From contig JAJDBG010000102.1 of assembly GCA_029261475.1 (NCBI GenBank), positions 1-34,608 of the forward strand: a stretch of DNA of 34,608 bases. The letters are read 5' to 3'. The position numbers and the translations under genes are program-made. Shown piece after piece: positions 8,627 through 17,402 of the stretch. Numbering within the stretch: the stretch's first letter is position 1; every line of letters starts with the position of its first letter. The stretch is from Nitrospinaceae bacterium. Its GTDB lineage: Bacteria > Nitrospinota > Nitrospinia > Nitrospinales > VA-1. A model generated the notes under the pieces. It ran no database searches. It was given only the letters and a program-made list of their open reading frames with translations, and had not been told where the DNA came from.

Positions 8627-10842
8627 TCTTCGGGTGGCGGTTCTACAATGTATTCCTCTGAACGTTTGATGTAAGTATGAGAAGGGCCGTCATTGGGTAA
8701 TATCTCCAGTACTTTTTTAAAGACAGTCATTGCCTCTTTAAAATTTTTCTGGCGGTAAAGTTCCAGTCCTTTGGCAAACAGGTCCATCGCTTCTACCTTT
8801 TCGGGAGGTAATTGACCTTTAACAGCCAGAACTTCGTAAATAGTGATGGGTTCATTTTTCCCCATCACGCGGATTTGATCCAAGGCTCGTGTCTCCACAT
8901 TGGGGTCGACGTCTTCATGCGTGAATTGACTTATCATGAGTTGGGTTCCGTATATTTTATTGACCCCTTCCAGACGAGAAGCCAAGTTCACAGCATCACC
9001 CATGATGGTGTAATCCATCCGCATTTTTGATCCCATATTGCCGACGACCATCCGTCCCGTGTTGAGGCCCATGCGAACCTGCACCTCGGGTTTTCCGCGT
9101 TCCGCCCAGTCTGCACGCATTTCAACTAGTTTTTCATGCATCTCCAGAGATGCCAGACAAGCTTTTGTCGCATGATCGGGGCTTTCTATCGGTGCGCCAA
9201 AAAAAGCGATGATGGCGTCGCCTTCGTATTTATCAATCGTGCCATCGTGTTTGATGATGATTTCAGACATCGCCGTCAAGTATTCGTTCAGCAAATCTAC
9301 CAGTTCGGTGGGAGTCATTTTTTCTGAGAATGATGAAAAGGCGGCAATGTCAGAGAAATATGCTGTGAGGCGTTGTTCGCTCCCCCCGAGGCTAAGATTC
9401 CCGGGATCTTGAATCAATTTTTTGATGATCACTGGCGATAAATACTGACCAAATGCACTTTGAATGAATCGACTCTTACTGGATTGCTTGAAGTAGTCGT
9501 AAGCTTTCAGAGATGCAAAGACGATGATGATTTGCATGGAAGGGTAAATGATATTGATCAATACCCCTTGGTTGAACAGGTGTTGGCTGGCATAGAGATA
9601 ACCGCCCAAAAGTGTTAAAGACAATGGGAATCCAAAAAGATTTCTGATGCGTGGCAAGGCCAACGTCAAAATCAACGTGAACAGGAATATAAGAGCGATG
9701 GTAGCAGACTGGTACCAAATGGGTTCGATCAGATAATTAGTGTGAAGAATATTATCGATAATGGTAGCGTGAATTTCTACTCCAGGAAATAAGCCTTCAA
9801 AGGGAGTGGGCCGTAAATCGGTTAACCCTTTTCCTGTTGCACCAATGAGCACAACACGACTGTCCAGCAAATCCTGAGGAACCCGATCTTCCAGAATGTC
9901 GATGATCGAATAATGCGGAAAGGTTCTGCCGGGACCGTAATAATTCACCAGAAACTTTCCTTTCAAATCGGTTGGAATTTGGATATCCCCGATTTTTAAC
10001 CAGTCTATACCGTGTCCGCTTGCTTTAAAATGAGGAGGAGGTTCTTCAAGAAAATGTGCGAGAGCTTGCAAAAAAAGCGGAGCATAATAAAAATTTTCGG
10101 CCTTTGCTAAAAGAGGAAATCTTCTTAAAGTACCATCACCGTCGGGTTCGATATTTAAAAAACCACCGCCCATAGAATTGTCCATTAATATGGGGAGGCT
10201 ACTTTCTACTCCTTTAAATTTCATGAGAAAATTAAGATCTGAGTTCGGATCTATTTCCAGATTTTGGTAGCGAGTGGGTTCTATCCGGGATAAGTCTTTT
10301 TTGATTTTCTCAGCAGAAAGATGGGTTAAATTGTCGAGATTATCGTGGAAGAAAAATCCCATGATTCCAGCTTCGCTGTTTTGTAGAGCTTCAGCAAAGC
10401 GTTCGTTAGGGGTTGGAGTGTTCTCAATTTCATCCAGTATGATTTTTAATCCCTCTTGATTTACCCCCAGTTTTTTTGCCGAGTCTTTCACCAGGTTCAT
10501 AGCTTCGGAGCGCAGGGAAGCTCCCGATTCAGAAAACACTACGTCGAAGGCAATGGTGATGACTCCCAATTCAGTCAATTTCTCAACCAGGCGGGCCATA
10601 GCCTCTCGTGGTAAGGGCCATTGGCCTAAGGCATCAACGCTTTTTTCATCAATTGCCACAATGGCTACTTCGGGGCCGGGTTCGATATAGCCTCGAATTT
10701 TAAAACGAATGTCTGTCAGCTGAGATTCCAGCGTCTGGATAAAAGTAGGGTTCCAGACAACGACAAAAAACATTATTATATTGAGAGTTAAGCCTATTTT
10801 TAGAGGAGATGGATTAAAAAGTTTACGCATAAGAAGACTCAT
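8593..10842 (-). CDS. CHASE2-domain class III adenylate/guanylate cyclase with C-terminal TPR-like tail
   Basis: CHASE2 pattern ('VAIVAIDEKSVDALGQWPLPREAMARLVEKL', 'RVVLIGATGKGLTDLRPTPFEGLFPGVEIHATIIDNIL'), TM segments, cyclase domain 'AYFSDIAAFSSFSE...IDKYEGDAIIAFFGAP...MDYTIMGDAVNLASRLEG'. Confidence 0.95.
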   Translation of the reverse strand: MSLLMRKLFNPSPLKIGLTLNIIMFFVVVWNPTFIQTLESQLTDIRFKIRGYIEPGPEVAIVAIDEKSVDALGQWPLPREAMARLVEKLTELGVITIAFDVVFSESGASLRSEAMNLVKDSAKKLGVNQEGLKIILDEIENTPTPNERFAEALQNSEAGIMGFFFHDNLDNLTHLSAEKIKKDLSRIEPTRYQNLEIDPNSDLNFLMKFKGVESSLPILMDNSMGGGFLNIEPDGDGTLRRFPLLAKAENFYYAPLFLQALAHFLEEPPPHFKASGHGIDWLKIGDIQIPTDLKGKFLVNYYGPGRTFPHYSIIDILEDRVPQDLLDSRVVLIGATGKGLTDLRPTPFEGLFPGVEIHATIIDNILHTNYLIEPIWYQSATIALIFLFTLILTLALPRIRNLFGFPLSLTLLGGYLYASQHLFNQGVLINIIYPSMQIIIVFASLKAYDYFKQSSKSRFIQSAFGQYLSPVIIKKLIQDPGNLSLGGSEQRLTAYFSDIAAFSSFSEKMTPTELVDLLNEYLTAMSEIIIKHDGTIDKYEGDAIIAFFGAPIESPDHATKACLASLEMHEKLVEMRADWAERGKPEVQVRMGLNTGRMVVGNMGSKMRMDYTIMGDAVNLASRLEGVNKIYGTQLMISQFTHEDVDPNVETRALDQIRVMGKNEPITIYEVLAVKGQLPPEKVEAMDLFAKGLELYRQKNFKEAMTVFKKVLEILPNDGPSHTYIKRSEEYIVEPPPEEWDGIYQMTSK

Positions 10843-10969
10843 GGTTTATTCTAGTGTTATAATTAGATTATATATAGAATCGTTAGCCTAATGCTATTTT
10901 GTTTTTGACTGCAACGGGAAATTGGATGGATCGTATAACCGAAAAACTTTTTTTGAGGAATTTTCACTA

Positions 10970-11728
10970 ATGAAACAAAAAGCTCCTATTTCGACTTATT
11001 CTAAAAAGATTTCATGTTTTCTCATTTTGGCGGTTCTTCAGTTAACGACATTCAGTTTCTTTGCAGTGTCTGGCTGGGCCGCACAGGTAGCCTCTCTCGA
11101 AAATATTTCTGGAAACGTGCGTGTCTTTAGTGAAGGAAAAAAACGCGGCAGAAAAGGTATGCAAGGGGCTTCCCTTTTATCCAAGCACATTGTTAAGACG
11201 ATGGGTGAAGATGCTAGCGCGGATATTGTTTTTGTTGACGGCAGTCGAGTGCGGGTCATGCCTAACTCGGAATTGCATCTTTCAAAAGTTGAGATCAGCG
11301 ATGAAGGGTCCGATATCAACATGACTCTTGCGGCAGGGAAAATTTTCAATGTGGTCAACAAGCTTTCGAAGAATTCTCGTTATGCGGTGAATACGAAAAC
11401 TGCAATTGCCGGAGTCAAAGGGACCGTTTTTTCAGTAGAAGCAGTTTCCACGACGAAAGCGGTATTCATGGTCAAAGAGGGAAGCGTTGAAGCCAGCAAC
11501 GCCAATCACCCTGATAAGACGGTTCAGGTCTCCGACCTTCATAAAACATCAGTCTCAGATGAAAATCCGCCTGAAACACCTGTAGAAATGACTCCAGAAG
11601 AGATCGCATTGTTTGATTTGCTGGAAGACATTTATGAATCGATCAATCAAGAAATTCAGGAAAAAATTCAGGACGATGTCATGCAACAATTGCGTGAATC
11701 GGGTGGCGACTTTTTGAACCTGGAGTGA
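10970..11728 (+). CDS. FecR-domain exported protein
   Basis: Signal peptide after ATG 10970 (GAGGAA upstream); 'ADIVFVDGSRVRVMPNSELHLSKVEI...GKIFNVVNKLSKNSRYAVNTKTAIAGVKGTVFSVE' is the FecR-domain signature. Confidence 0.9.
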   Translation: MKQKAPISTYSKKISCFLILAVLQLTTFSFFAVSGWAAQVASLENISGNVRVFSEGKKRGRKGMQGASLLSKHIVKTMGEDASADIVFVDGSRVRVMPNSELHLSKVEISDEGSDINMTLAAGKIFNVVNKLSKNSRYAVNTKTAIAGVKGTVFSVEAVSTTKAVFMVKEGSVEASNANHPDKTVQVSDLHKTSVSDENPPETPVEMTPEEIALFDLLEDIYESINQEIQEKIQDDVMQQLRESGGDFLNLE

Positions 11729-11758
11729 GCCTTTCTATTTTTTGCAAATGAAACACTT

Positions 11759-11802
11759 GGCGAGCCTTGCTTTGAAAGGCGAGGCTCGCCGAAGTTGTTT
11801 TT
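11759..11802 (+). terminator. Terminator after the FecR-domain gene
   Basis: GGCGAGCCT (11759-11767) / AGGCTCGCC (11782-11790), a perfect 9-bp stem followed by GAAGTTGTTTTTC. Confidence 0.75.
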
Positions 11803-11995
11803 CTATTCACCGCGTGTCTTTTGAGCGTTTTTTGAATGTCATTTTAAGCCTTATAATTCTAAAGGCTTTACAGGCTTTGAGCGGTTGAGATTCCGAGCTG
11901 GATAGATTGGTTTTTCTACTAGCAATAATAATGTTGAAATTTGGACTTTTTTCGCCTAAAATCATCCAAATTGATAAAATTATGAGGGAGGATTG

Positions 11996-12259
11996 ATGAC
12001 CAAAGAGCAAGTTAGGCAAGCAATTTTGGATATTTTGACTGAAATTGCTCCCGATGAAGACATTCATTCCATCAGTGACGATGGAAATCTACGCGATCAA
12101 ATTGATCTGGATTCGATGGATTTCCTTGATATTGTTATGGAATTGAGAAAACGATTTAACATTGAAGTTCCCGAGAAAGACTATGAATTTCTGGCGACTA
12201 TGTCCAGTTGTGTCAACTATCTTTTTCCCCTTCTCGGCGATCGTAAACTCGCAAGTTAG
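11996..12259 (+). CDS. Acyl carrier protein
   Basis: GAGGGAGG before ATG 11996; 'DQIDLDSMDFLDIVMELRKRFNIEVPEKDY' contains the D-S-M phosphopantetheine attachment motif. Confidence 0.93.
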   Translation: MTKEQVRQAILDILTEIAPDEDIHSISDDGNLRDQIDLDSMDFLDIVMELRKRFNIEVPEKDYEFLATMSSCVNYLFPLLGDRKLAS

Positions 12260-12298
12260 GCACCCCCTGTCCGACAGAAAACCCCAAATCAAATACAA

Positions 12299-12340
12299 AA
12301 CAACCGCCCTCAGAGCTCTGTTTCTATGTGGGCGGTTGTT
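12299..12340 (+). promoter_or_regulatory. Strong stem-loop between ACP and the first CrtI-like gene
   Basis: AACAACCGCCC (12299-12309) / GGGCGGTTGTT (12330-12340): perfect 11-bp inverted repeat with 20-nt loop, followed by CGTTT. Confidence 0.7.
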
Positions 12341-12395
12341 CGTTTCCAGCCAAACCCGGGAATTGCTACCCATAAAAATATCGAGCCTATAAGCG

Positions 12396-13781
12396 ATGGT
12401 TTACGATGCAATCATCATTGGCGCAGGATTATCCGGTTTGGCAGGCGGGATTCGCCTTGCCCTGTTTGATAAAAAAGTTCTGATCGTTGAAAAGCACACG
12501 GTCGTGGGCGGATTGAACTCTTTTTATACCCGAAAAAGCAGGACTTTTGACGTTGGTCTGCACGCCATGACCAATTATTCTCCAGCCGGACAGCGCAGGA
12601 GTCCGTTGGGAAAATTGCTCAAACAGCTCCGTTTCCGCCATGAAGAATTTCGTCTCTGTCAGCAGGAAACATCCGAAATACGCTTTCCAGAAAAGTCCCT
12701 CCATTTTAATAACGACTTCGAATACCTTAAGCAGGAAATCGCCGAACAGTTTCCCGATCAAATCGACGGTTTTTTAAAGTTGCTGGAGAAAATCGAAAAT
12801 TATGACGAATTGTCTCTCGTTAATAATGCTCCCGTTTCAGCTAAAGATGTGATGTCCGAGTACCTTTCCGATCCCTTGTTAATAGACATGCTCTTTTGTC
12901 CATTGGCATATTATGGAAGTGCGCGCGAGCAGGACATGGATTTTTATCAATTCGTTATCATGTTCAAAAGCGTGTTTGTGGAAGGATTCTCCAAGCCCGA
13001 AGGCGGGATGAACTATATATTGAACCTCATGGTCGAAAAATACCGTAGGCTCGGCGGCGAAATGCAAATGGGGAATGGAGTGAAGAGCATCCGCACCCAA
13101 AATGGTAAGGCTGTTGGCCTGGTCCTGGATGACGATTCGGAGCTTCAGGCAAAGACGATTTTATCCTCTGCAGGTTATCTGGAGACTCTCCGTTTGTGCG
13201 ATCCGGCTCCAGCAGAGCTTAAGGAGGTAAAGGCAGGTCAGATGACCTTCATGGAATCCATCTTCGTGCTGGATCAACTTCCAAAGGATTTGGGTTACGA
13301 TCAGAGCATTGTCTTTTTTAGCCTGAATTCAAAATTTCAGTACCGCTCTCCCAAAATACCCATTGATCCCGATAGTGGCGTACTTTGTTGTCCCAATAAT
13401 TTTCAATACCCTTCACCCTTGCCCGAAGGGATTCTGAGATTGACCCATCAAGCCAATTATGATTATTGGAACGAGCTCCCGCGCAAAGATTATATTGCGG
13501 CTAAAAAGGAGCAACGTGCTCAGGCATTAGAGAAACTATTCAAAATTTTCCCAAACTTTAGTGAATCTGTGGTATTTTTGGACTCCTTTACGCCCAAAAC
13601 CATTGAGAAATATACAGGGCATCTCAACGGCGCGGTTTATGGCGCACCTGAAAAATCAAAAAATGGGCAAACGCCGTATGAAAACCTATTTATTTGTGGC
13701 ACAGACCAAGGGTTTTTAGGTATCATTGGGGCGACATTGAGCGGTATTTCTATGGCCAATCTGCACATCCTCAAAAATTGA
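12396..13781 (+). CDS. FAD-dependent oxidoreductase, phytoene desaturase/CrtISO-like (copy 1)
   Basis: N-terminal Rossmann 'DAIIIGAGLSGLAGGIRLALFDKKVLIVEKHTVVGGLNSF'; C-terminal 'FTPKTIEKYTGHLNGAVYG...NLFICGTDQGFLGIIGATLSGISMAN'. Confidence 0.88.
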   Translation: MVYDAIIIGAGLSGLAGGIRLALFDKKVLIVEKHTVVGGLNSFYTRKSRTFDVGLHAMTNYSPAGQRRSPLGKLLKQLRFRHEEFRLCQQETSEIRFPEKSLHFNNDFEYLKQEIAEQFPDQIDGFLKLLEKIENYDELSLVNNAPVSAKDVMSEYLSDPLLIDMLFCPLAYYGSAREQDMDFYQFVIMFKSVFVEGFSKPEGGMNYILNLMVEKYRRLGGEMQMGNGVKSIRTQNGKAVGLVLDDDSELQAKTILSSAGYLETLRLCDPAPAELKEVKAGQMTFMESIFVLDQLPKDLGYDQSIVFFSLNSKFQYRSPKIPIDPDSGVLCCPNNFQYPSPLPEGILRLTHQANYDYWNELPRKDYIAAKKEQRAQALEKLFKIFPNFSESVVFLDSFTPKTIEKYTGHLNGAVYGAPEKSKNGQTPYENLFICGTDQGFLGIIGATLSGISMANLHILKN

Positions 13782-13822
13782 GGGTTGGTCTGTTTTAATC
13801 AAACATAAATTGAGCAAAGCTT

Positions 13823-15268
13823 ATGGCTCGGGATTGGCTCAAAGGCGCAAAACAAAAATACGATACCGTCATCATTGGTAGCGGCTTGGGCGGGATGACT
13901 TCAGCGAACTTGTTAGCAAAGCTGGGGCATAATGTCCTATTGGCCGAGCACCATTATAATCTCGGTGGAATGGCAACCTGGTTCAAACGCAAGGGGGGTC
14001 ATGTGCTGGACATATCTTTGCACGGTTTCCCTATCGGCATGATCAAGACCTTTCGGAAATACTGGTCTAAAGACATGGCCGACCGTGTTATCCAGCTCAA
14101 AAATATTCGCTTCGATAACCCCCAATTCACAGTAAACACTACCTTTGACCGAGTTGATTTTACCAATCTCCTGGAAAATCACTTCGGTATCATGAGAGAA
14201 GTCATCGACGAATTTTTCAATACCGTTCGCGAGATGAATTTCTATGATGAAATAAAGCTGAGCACCCGTGACCTGTTCGAGAGATTTTTCCCCGGTCGCA
14301 AAGACGTCTGGCGGTTTTTGATGGAACCCATCACCTACGCTAACGGCTCTACCCTTGATGATCCTGCCTTGACATACGGCATCGTTTTTTCCAATTTCAT
14401 GAGCAAAGGCGTTTTCACCTATCAGGGTGGCACCGACGAACTCATCAAAGAAATGAAACGCGAGATGGAGTCCAATGGCGTTGACATTCGAACCCATTGC
14501 CTGGTCGATAAAATTTACGTTGAAGGTGGCAAAGTCAAAGGCGTTCGCATCAACGGCCGCGACATCGAGTGCAGTACCGTCCTCTCCAATGCGAATGTGA
14601 CAACAACGATCCAGCATTTGGTGGGGGAAGAAAATTTCAGCCCCGAATTTGTGGAAGAAGTCAAAAACGTCAGGCTGAACACCTCCAGTTGCCAAGTGTA
14701 TATGGGGATCAAACGTGGTGAAAAAATAGATTACGATGGCGACCTTTTATTTTCCTCTGTTGCCGACGAATACGACACCGATAAAATTCTTAGTAAAGAC
14801 GTGAGCAGTCGAACCTTCTCTTTTTATCACCCATTCATCCGTCCTGGAGGAAACCGTTATTCGATCGTCTCCTCTACCAACGCCCGTTATGAAGATTGGG
14901 CAAATTTGAGTGAAAGTGCTTATCTTAAAGAGAAAGAAGATTTGATCGAAACCACCCTCGATGCTCTTGAAAAATACGTCCCCGATATTAGAAAAGTTGC
15001 AGATTATTTTGAAGCCGCGACACCAGCCACATTCAAACGCTATACCCTGCACCCGAAAGGAACTTCTTTCGGAACCAAATTTGAAGGTCTGAAAGTAAGC
15101 CGGGAGTTACCCAATCAAATCACAGGACTATTCCACACCGGATCAGTCGGCATTATAATGTCGGGCTGGCTCGGCGCCGCCAACTACGGAGTCATCGTTT
15201 CCAACGAGGTAGATAAACTCCTTCGAAGCGTAAAAGCAGAGGCCTCAATGGCCGCGAGCTCCGCCTGA
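13823..15268 (+). CDS. FAD-dependent oxidoreductase, phytoene desaturase/CrtISO-like (copy 2)
   Basis: '[41 protein letters not shown]' and C-terminal '[24 protein letters not shown]...[27 protein letters not shown]'. Confidence 0.88.
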   Translation: MARDWLKGAKQKYDTVIIGSGLGGMTSANLLAKLGHNVLLAEHHYNLGGMATWFKRKGGHVLDISLHGFPIGMIKTFRKYWSKDMADRVIQLKNIRFDNPQFTVNTTFDRVDFTNLLENHFGIMREVIDEFFNTVREMNFYDEIKLSTRDLFERFFPGRKDVWRFLMEPITYANGSTLDDPALTYGIVFSNFMSKGVFTYQGGTDELIKEMKREMESNGVDIRTHCLVDKIYVEGGKVKGVRINGRDIECSTVLSNANVTTTIQHLVGEENFSPEFVEEVKNVRLNTSSCQVYMGIKRGEKIDYDGDLLFSSVADEYDTDKILSKDVSSRTFSFYHPFIRPGGNRYSIVSSTNARYEDWANLSESAYLKEKEDLIETTLDALEKYVPDIRKVADYFEAATPATFKRYTLHPKGTSFGTKFEGLKVSRELPNQITGLFHTGSVGIIMSGWLGAANYGVIVSNEVDKLLRSVKAEASMAASSA

Positions 15269-15295
15269 CAACGCAGTCGAAAGCTTTAAACCCTC

Positions 15296-16054
15296 ATGAT
15301 AGATTCAAACCTAAAATTTAATTTTACCGATCAAACAGCCATCGTCACAGGTGGTACCCGAGGAATTGGACGCGGGATTGCTTTGGCTTTGCTCGATGCA
15401 GGTGCGAGGGTGATCGTAACATATCGCTCCGATGAAGCCTCCGCCGAAAGCTTCGTTACAGAAAATGAAGAACGAGCCGACCGGCTCAGCATTCACCGCT
15501 TCGACGTTTCCAATTACGACAAAACCGAAGAATTTTTTAAAACACTGGAAGACGCTGGAGAGAAATTTCAGATACTTGTGCATTGCGCCGGGATACGCGC
15601 CGATTCCATCGTCGGATTGATGAAGGCGAAAGATTGGAATCGAGTGATCGATGCGAATCTGACGGGAACTTTCAACGTGTGCAAGCTTGCCGTACAAAAA
15701 CTATCACGCCAGAAATACGGACGTCTCGTAGTAATCACCTCGCCCATTGGGCGCATTGGCTTTGCCGGGCAAGCCAATTATTCTGCCTCCAAAGCAGGGC
15801 AAGAAGCCTTCGTCAAGTCCTTGTCCAAAGAAACCGCGAGTCGAAAAATTACCGTCAATTGCGTATCACCAGGGTTCATCGATACCGATTTTATTGGCGA
15901 TTTGCCTGAAGAACAAAAGCAGGCCTATTTGAAAATGATCCCCTTGAATCGATTTGGAACCCCCAAAGATGTTGCCCATTGTGCGTTGTTTCTTGCCACA
16001 AGGGAAGCCTCATATATCACCGGAGCCGTGTTGGAAAGCACTGGCGGTATTTGA
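15296..16054 (+). CDS. SDR-family 3-oxoacyl-ACP reductase (FabG-like)
   Basis: 'GGTRGIGRG', 'HCAGIR', and Ser...Tyr-x3-Lys 'ITSPIGRIGFAGQANYSASKAG' all intact. Confidence 0.93.
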   Translation: MIDSNLKFNFTDQTAIVTGGTRGIGRGIALALLDAGARVIVTYRSDEASAESFVTENEERADRLSIHRFDVSNYDKTEEFFKTLEDAGEKFQILVHCAGIRADSIVGLMKAKDWNRVIDANLTGTFNVCKLAVQKLSRQKYGRLVVITSPIGRIGFAGQANYSASKAGQEAFVKSLSKETASRKITVNCVSPGFIDTDFIGDLPEEQKQAYLKMIPLNRFGTPKDVAHCALFLATREASYITGAVLESTGGI

Positions 16055-16479
16055 TGGATTCGATAGAAAATCTCATTCCCCACCGTCCGCCCTTTTTATT
16101 TGTTGATGAGATCATGGAGCAGGGAGATGATTCGATTCGCGCCTGCAAAAAAATAGATCCAGACTCCGAATTTTTCAAAGGACATTTTCCCGGTAAGCCC
16201 ATCATGCCAGGTGTCCTCATTTGTGAAGCTATTTTCCAGACGGGAGCTTTGCTGATGCGCGCCATATCAGACGCGCCCGAAAATTATATTCCCATTGTTA
16301 CAAGAATCAATAACGTGAAATTGAAGCGAGCTGTTCGGCCTGGAGACATGATGGAAATGCAAACGCAATTGACCGACCGTGCGGGATCTGCCTGGTACTT
16401 GAAGGGAAAAGCTACGGTCGCAGGGAAGACCGTACTCACACTGGATTTTTCGGCAATGCTCGTTGAAGATGCTGAGTGA
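16054..16479 (+). CDS. 3-hydroxyacyl-ACP dehydratase (FabZ-like hotdog fold)
   Basis: 'LIPHRPPFLFVDEI', 'FFKGHFPGKPIMPGVLICEAIFQTGALL' with catalytic His and Glu. ATG at 16054 overlaps the FabG TGA (TGATG); the longer ORF start at 15979 is less likely. Confidence 0.94.
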   Translation: MDSIENLIPHRPPFLFVDEIMEQGDDSIRACKKIDPDSEFFKGHFPGKPIMPGVLICEAIFQTGALLMRAISDAPENYIPIVTRINNVKLKRAVRPGDMMEMQTQLTDRAGSAWYLKGKATVAGKTVLTLDFSAMLVEDAE

Positions 16480-16494
16480 CAGGGAGAAAAGCGC

Positions 16495-17298
16495 ATGAGC
16501 TTTTTGGGGCTTGAAGGGAAAACCATACTCGTAACCGGAGTCGCGAACAAAAAAAGCGTTGCTTATCATATCGGCAAGACACTGACAAAAGAGGGCGCGC
16601 AGGTCCTGTACAGTGTGCGCTCGGAAAAGCGCAAGGAATCCTTGTCTCGCTTGATTGATCCCGATAGCCTGTTTGTCTGCGACGTTGAGAACGAAGAAGA
16701 AATATTAAATCTGCAAAAAGAAATCAGCAAGAAAACCCCTGTGTTACACGGAATGGTTCATTCCATTGCCTTTGCAAATTATAGCGAAGGCATGAAAGCC
16801 TTTCACGAAACCAGGAAGAAAGATTTTCTGCAAGCCCTGGACATTAGTTGTTATTCCCTCATCAGCTTATCCAACGCTTTCAAGGACCTGTTTGATACAA
16901 ATGCATCCGTTGTAACCGTTTCCATCTCGACGACCCGAATGGCCGCCGAAAATTATGGCTACATGGCACCCGCCAAGGCCGCGCTTGATTCCTCCTTGTG
17001 TTTCCTTGCAAAATCCTTCAGCGCATTTTCACAAGTACGATTCAATTCCGTCAATGCAGGATTGTTGAAGACCTCTGCATCAGCCGGGATTCCAAATTAT
17101 ATCGACTCCTACCTCTATGCAGAAAACCTGACTCTGCGGAAAAAAGCCCTGCAAACCTCGGAAGTCGCAAACACCGCCGTTTTTTTATTGAGCGAATGTT
17201 CTGCCGGTATCAATGCTCAGGGAATTGTTCTCGATGCGGGCATGTCTGTAAACTGTTTCGACAGCGAAATCGTCCGCAAATCCACTCGCCCCGAATAA
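16495..17298 (+). CDS. Enoyl-ACP reductase-like SDR (FabI family, divergent active site)
   Basis: '[27 protein letters not shown]' FabI-type cofactor motif; Y-x6-K 'YGYMAPAK'; '[13 protein letters not shown]'. Confidence 0.88.
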   Translation: MSFLGLEGKTILVTGVANKKSVAYHIGKTLTKEGAQVLYSVRSEKRKESLSRLIDPDSLFVCDVENEEEILNLQKEISKKTPVLHGMVHSIAFANYSEGMKAFHETRKKDFLQALDISCYSLISLSNAFKDLFDTNASVVTVSISTTRMAAENYGYMAPAKAALDSSLCFLAKSFSAFSQVRFNSVNAGLLKTSASAGIPNYIDSYLYAENLTLRKKALQTSEVANTAVFLLSECSAGINAQGIVLDAGMSVNCFDSEIVRKSTRPE

Positions 17299-17313
17299 CA
17301 TACTTGATCGCAT

Positions 17314-17333
17314 AGCTCTTCAAATACAGAGCT
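17314..17333 (+). other. Small stem-loop after the FabI-like gene
   Basis: AGCTCT (17314-17319) / AGAGCT (17328-17333), 8-nt loop, then AACCCTTTTCCTG. Confidence 0.4.
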
Positions 17334-17347
17334 AACCCTTTTCCTGT

Positions 17348-17362
17348 CAGTATGTTATACTG
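17348..17362. promoter_or_regulatory. Perfect inverted repeat CAGTAT-GTT-ATACTG upstream of the O-antigen ligase-like gene
   Basis: Direct reading of the sequence; contains TATACT-like -10 element, about 40 bp before ATG 17403. Confidence 0.5.
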
Positions 17363-17402
17363 TTGTCTTCCTGAATAATTCAAATACGCGTGTTACGATC
17401 CG

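Noticed and set aside
11846-11868. Small inverted repeat AAGCCTT/AAGGCTT upstream of the ACP gene
   Set aside because: Only 7 bp of stem in AT-rich sequence; not distinguishable from chance.
13937-14695. 252-aa minus-strand ORF antisense to the second CrtI-like gene
   Set aside because: It overlaps a well-supported conserved CDS; its composition looks like a reverse-complement shadow ORF and no family motif was seen.
15979-16053. Upstream extension of the FabZ-like ORF
   Set aside because: It overlaps the FabG coding region; the ATG at 16054 gives the canonical FabZ N-terminus and translational coupling.
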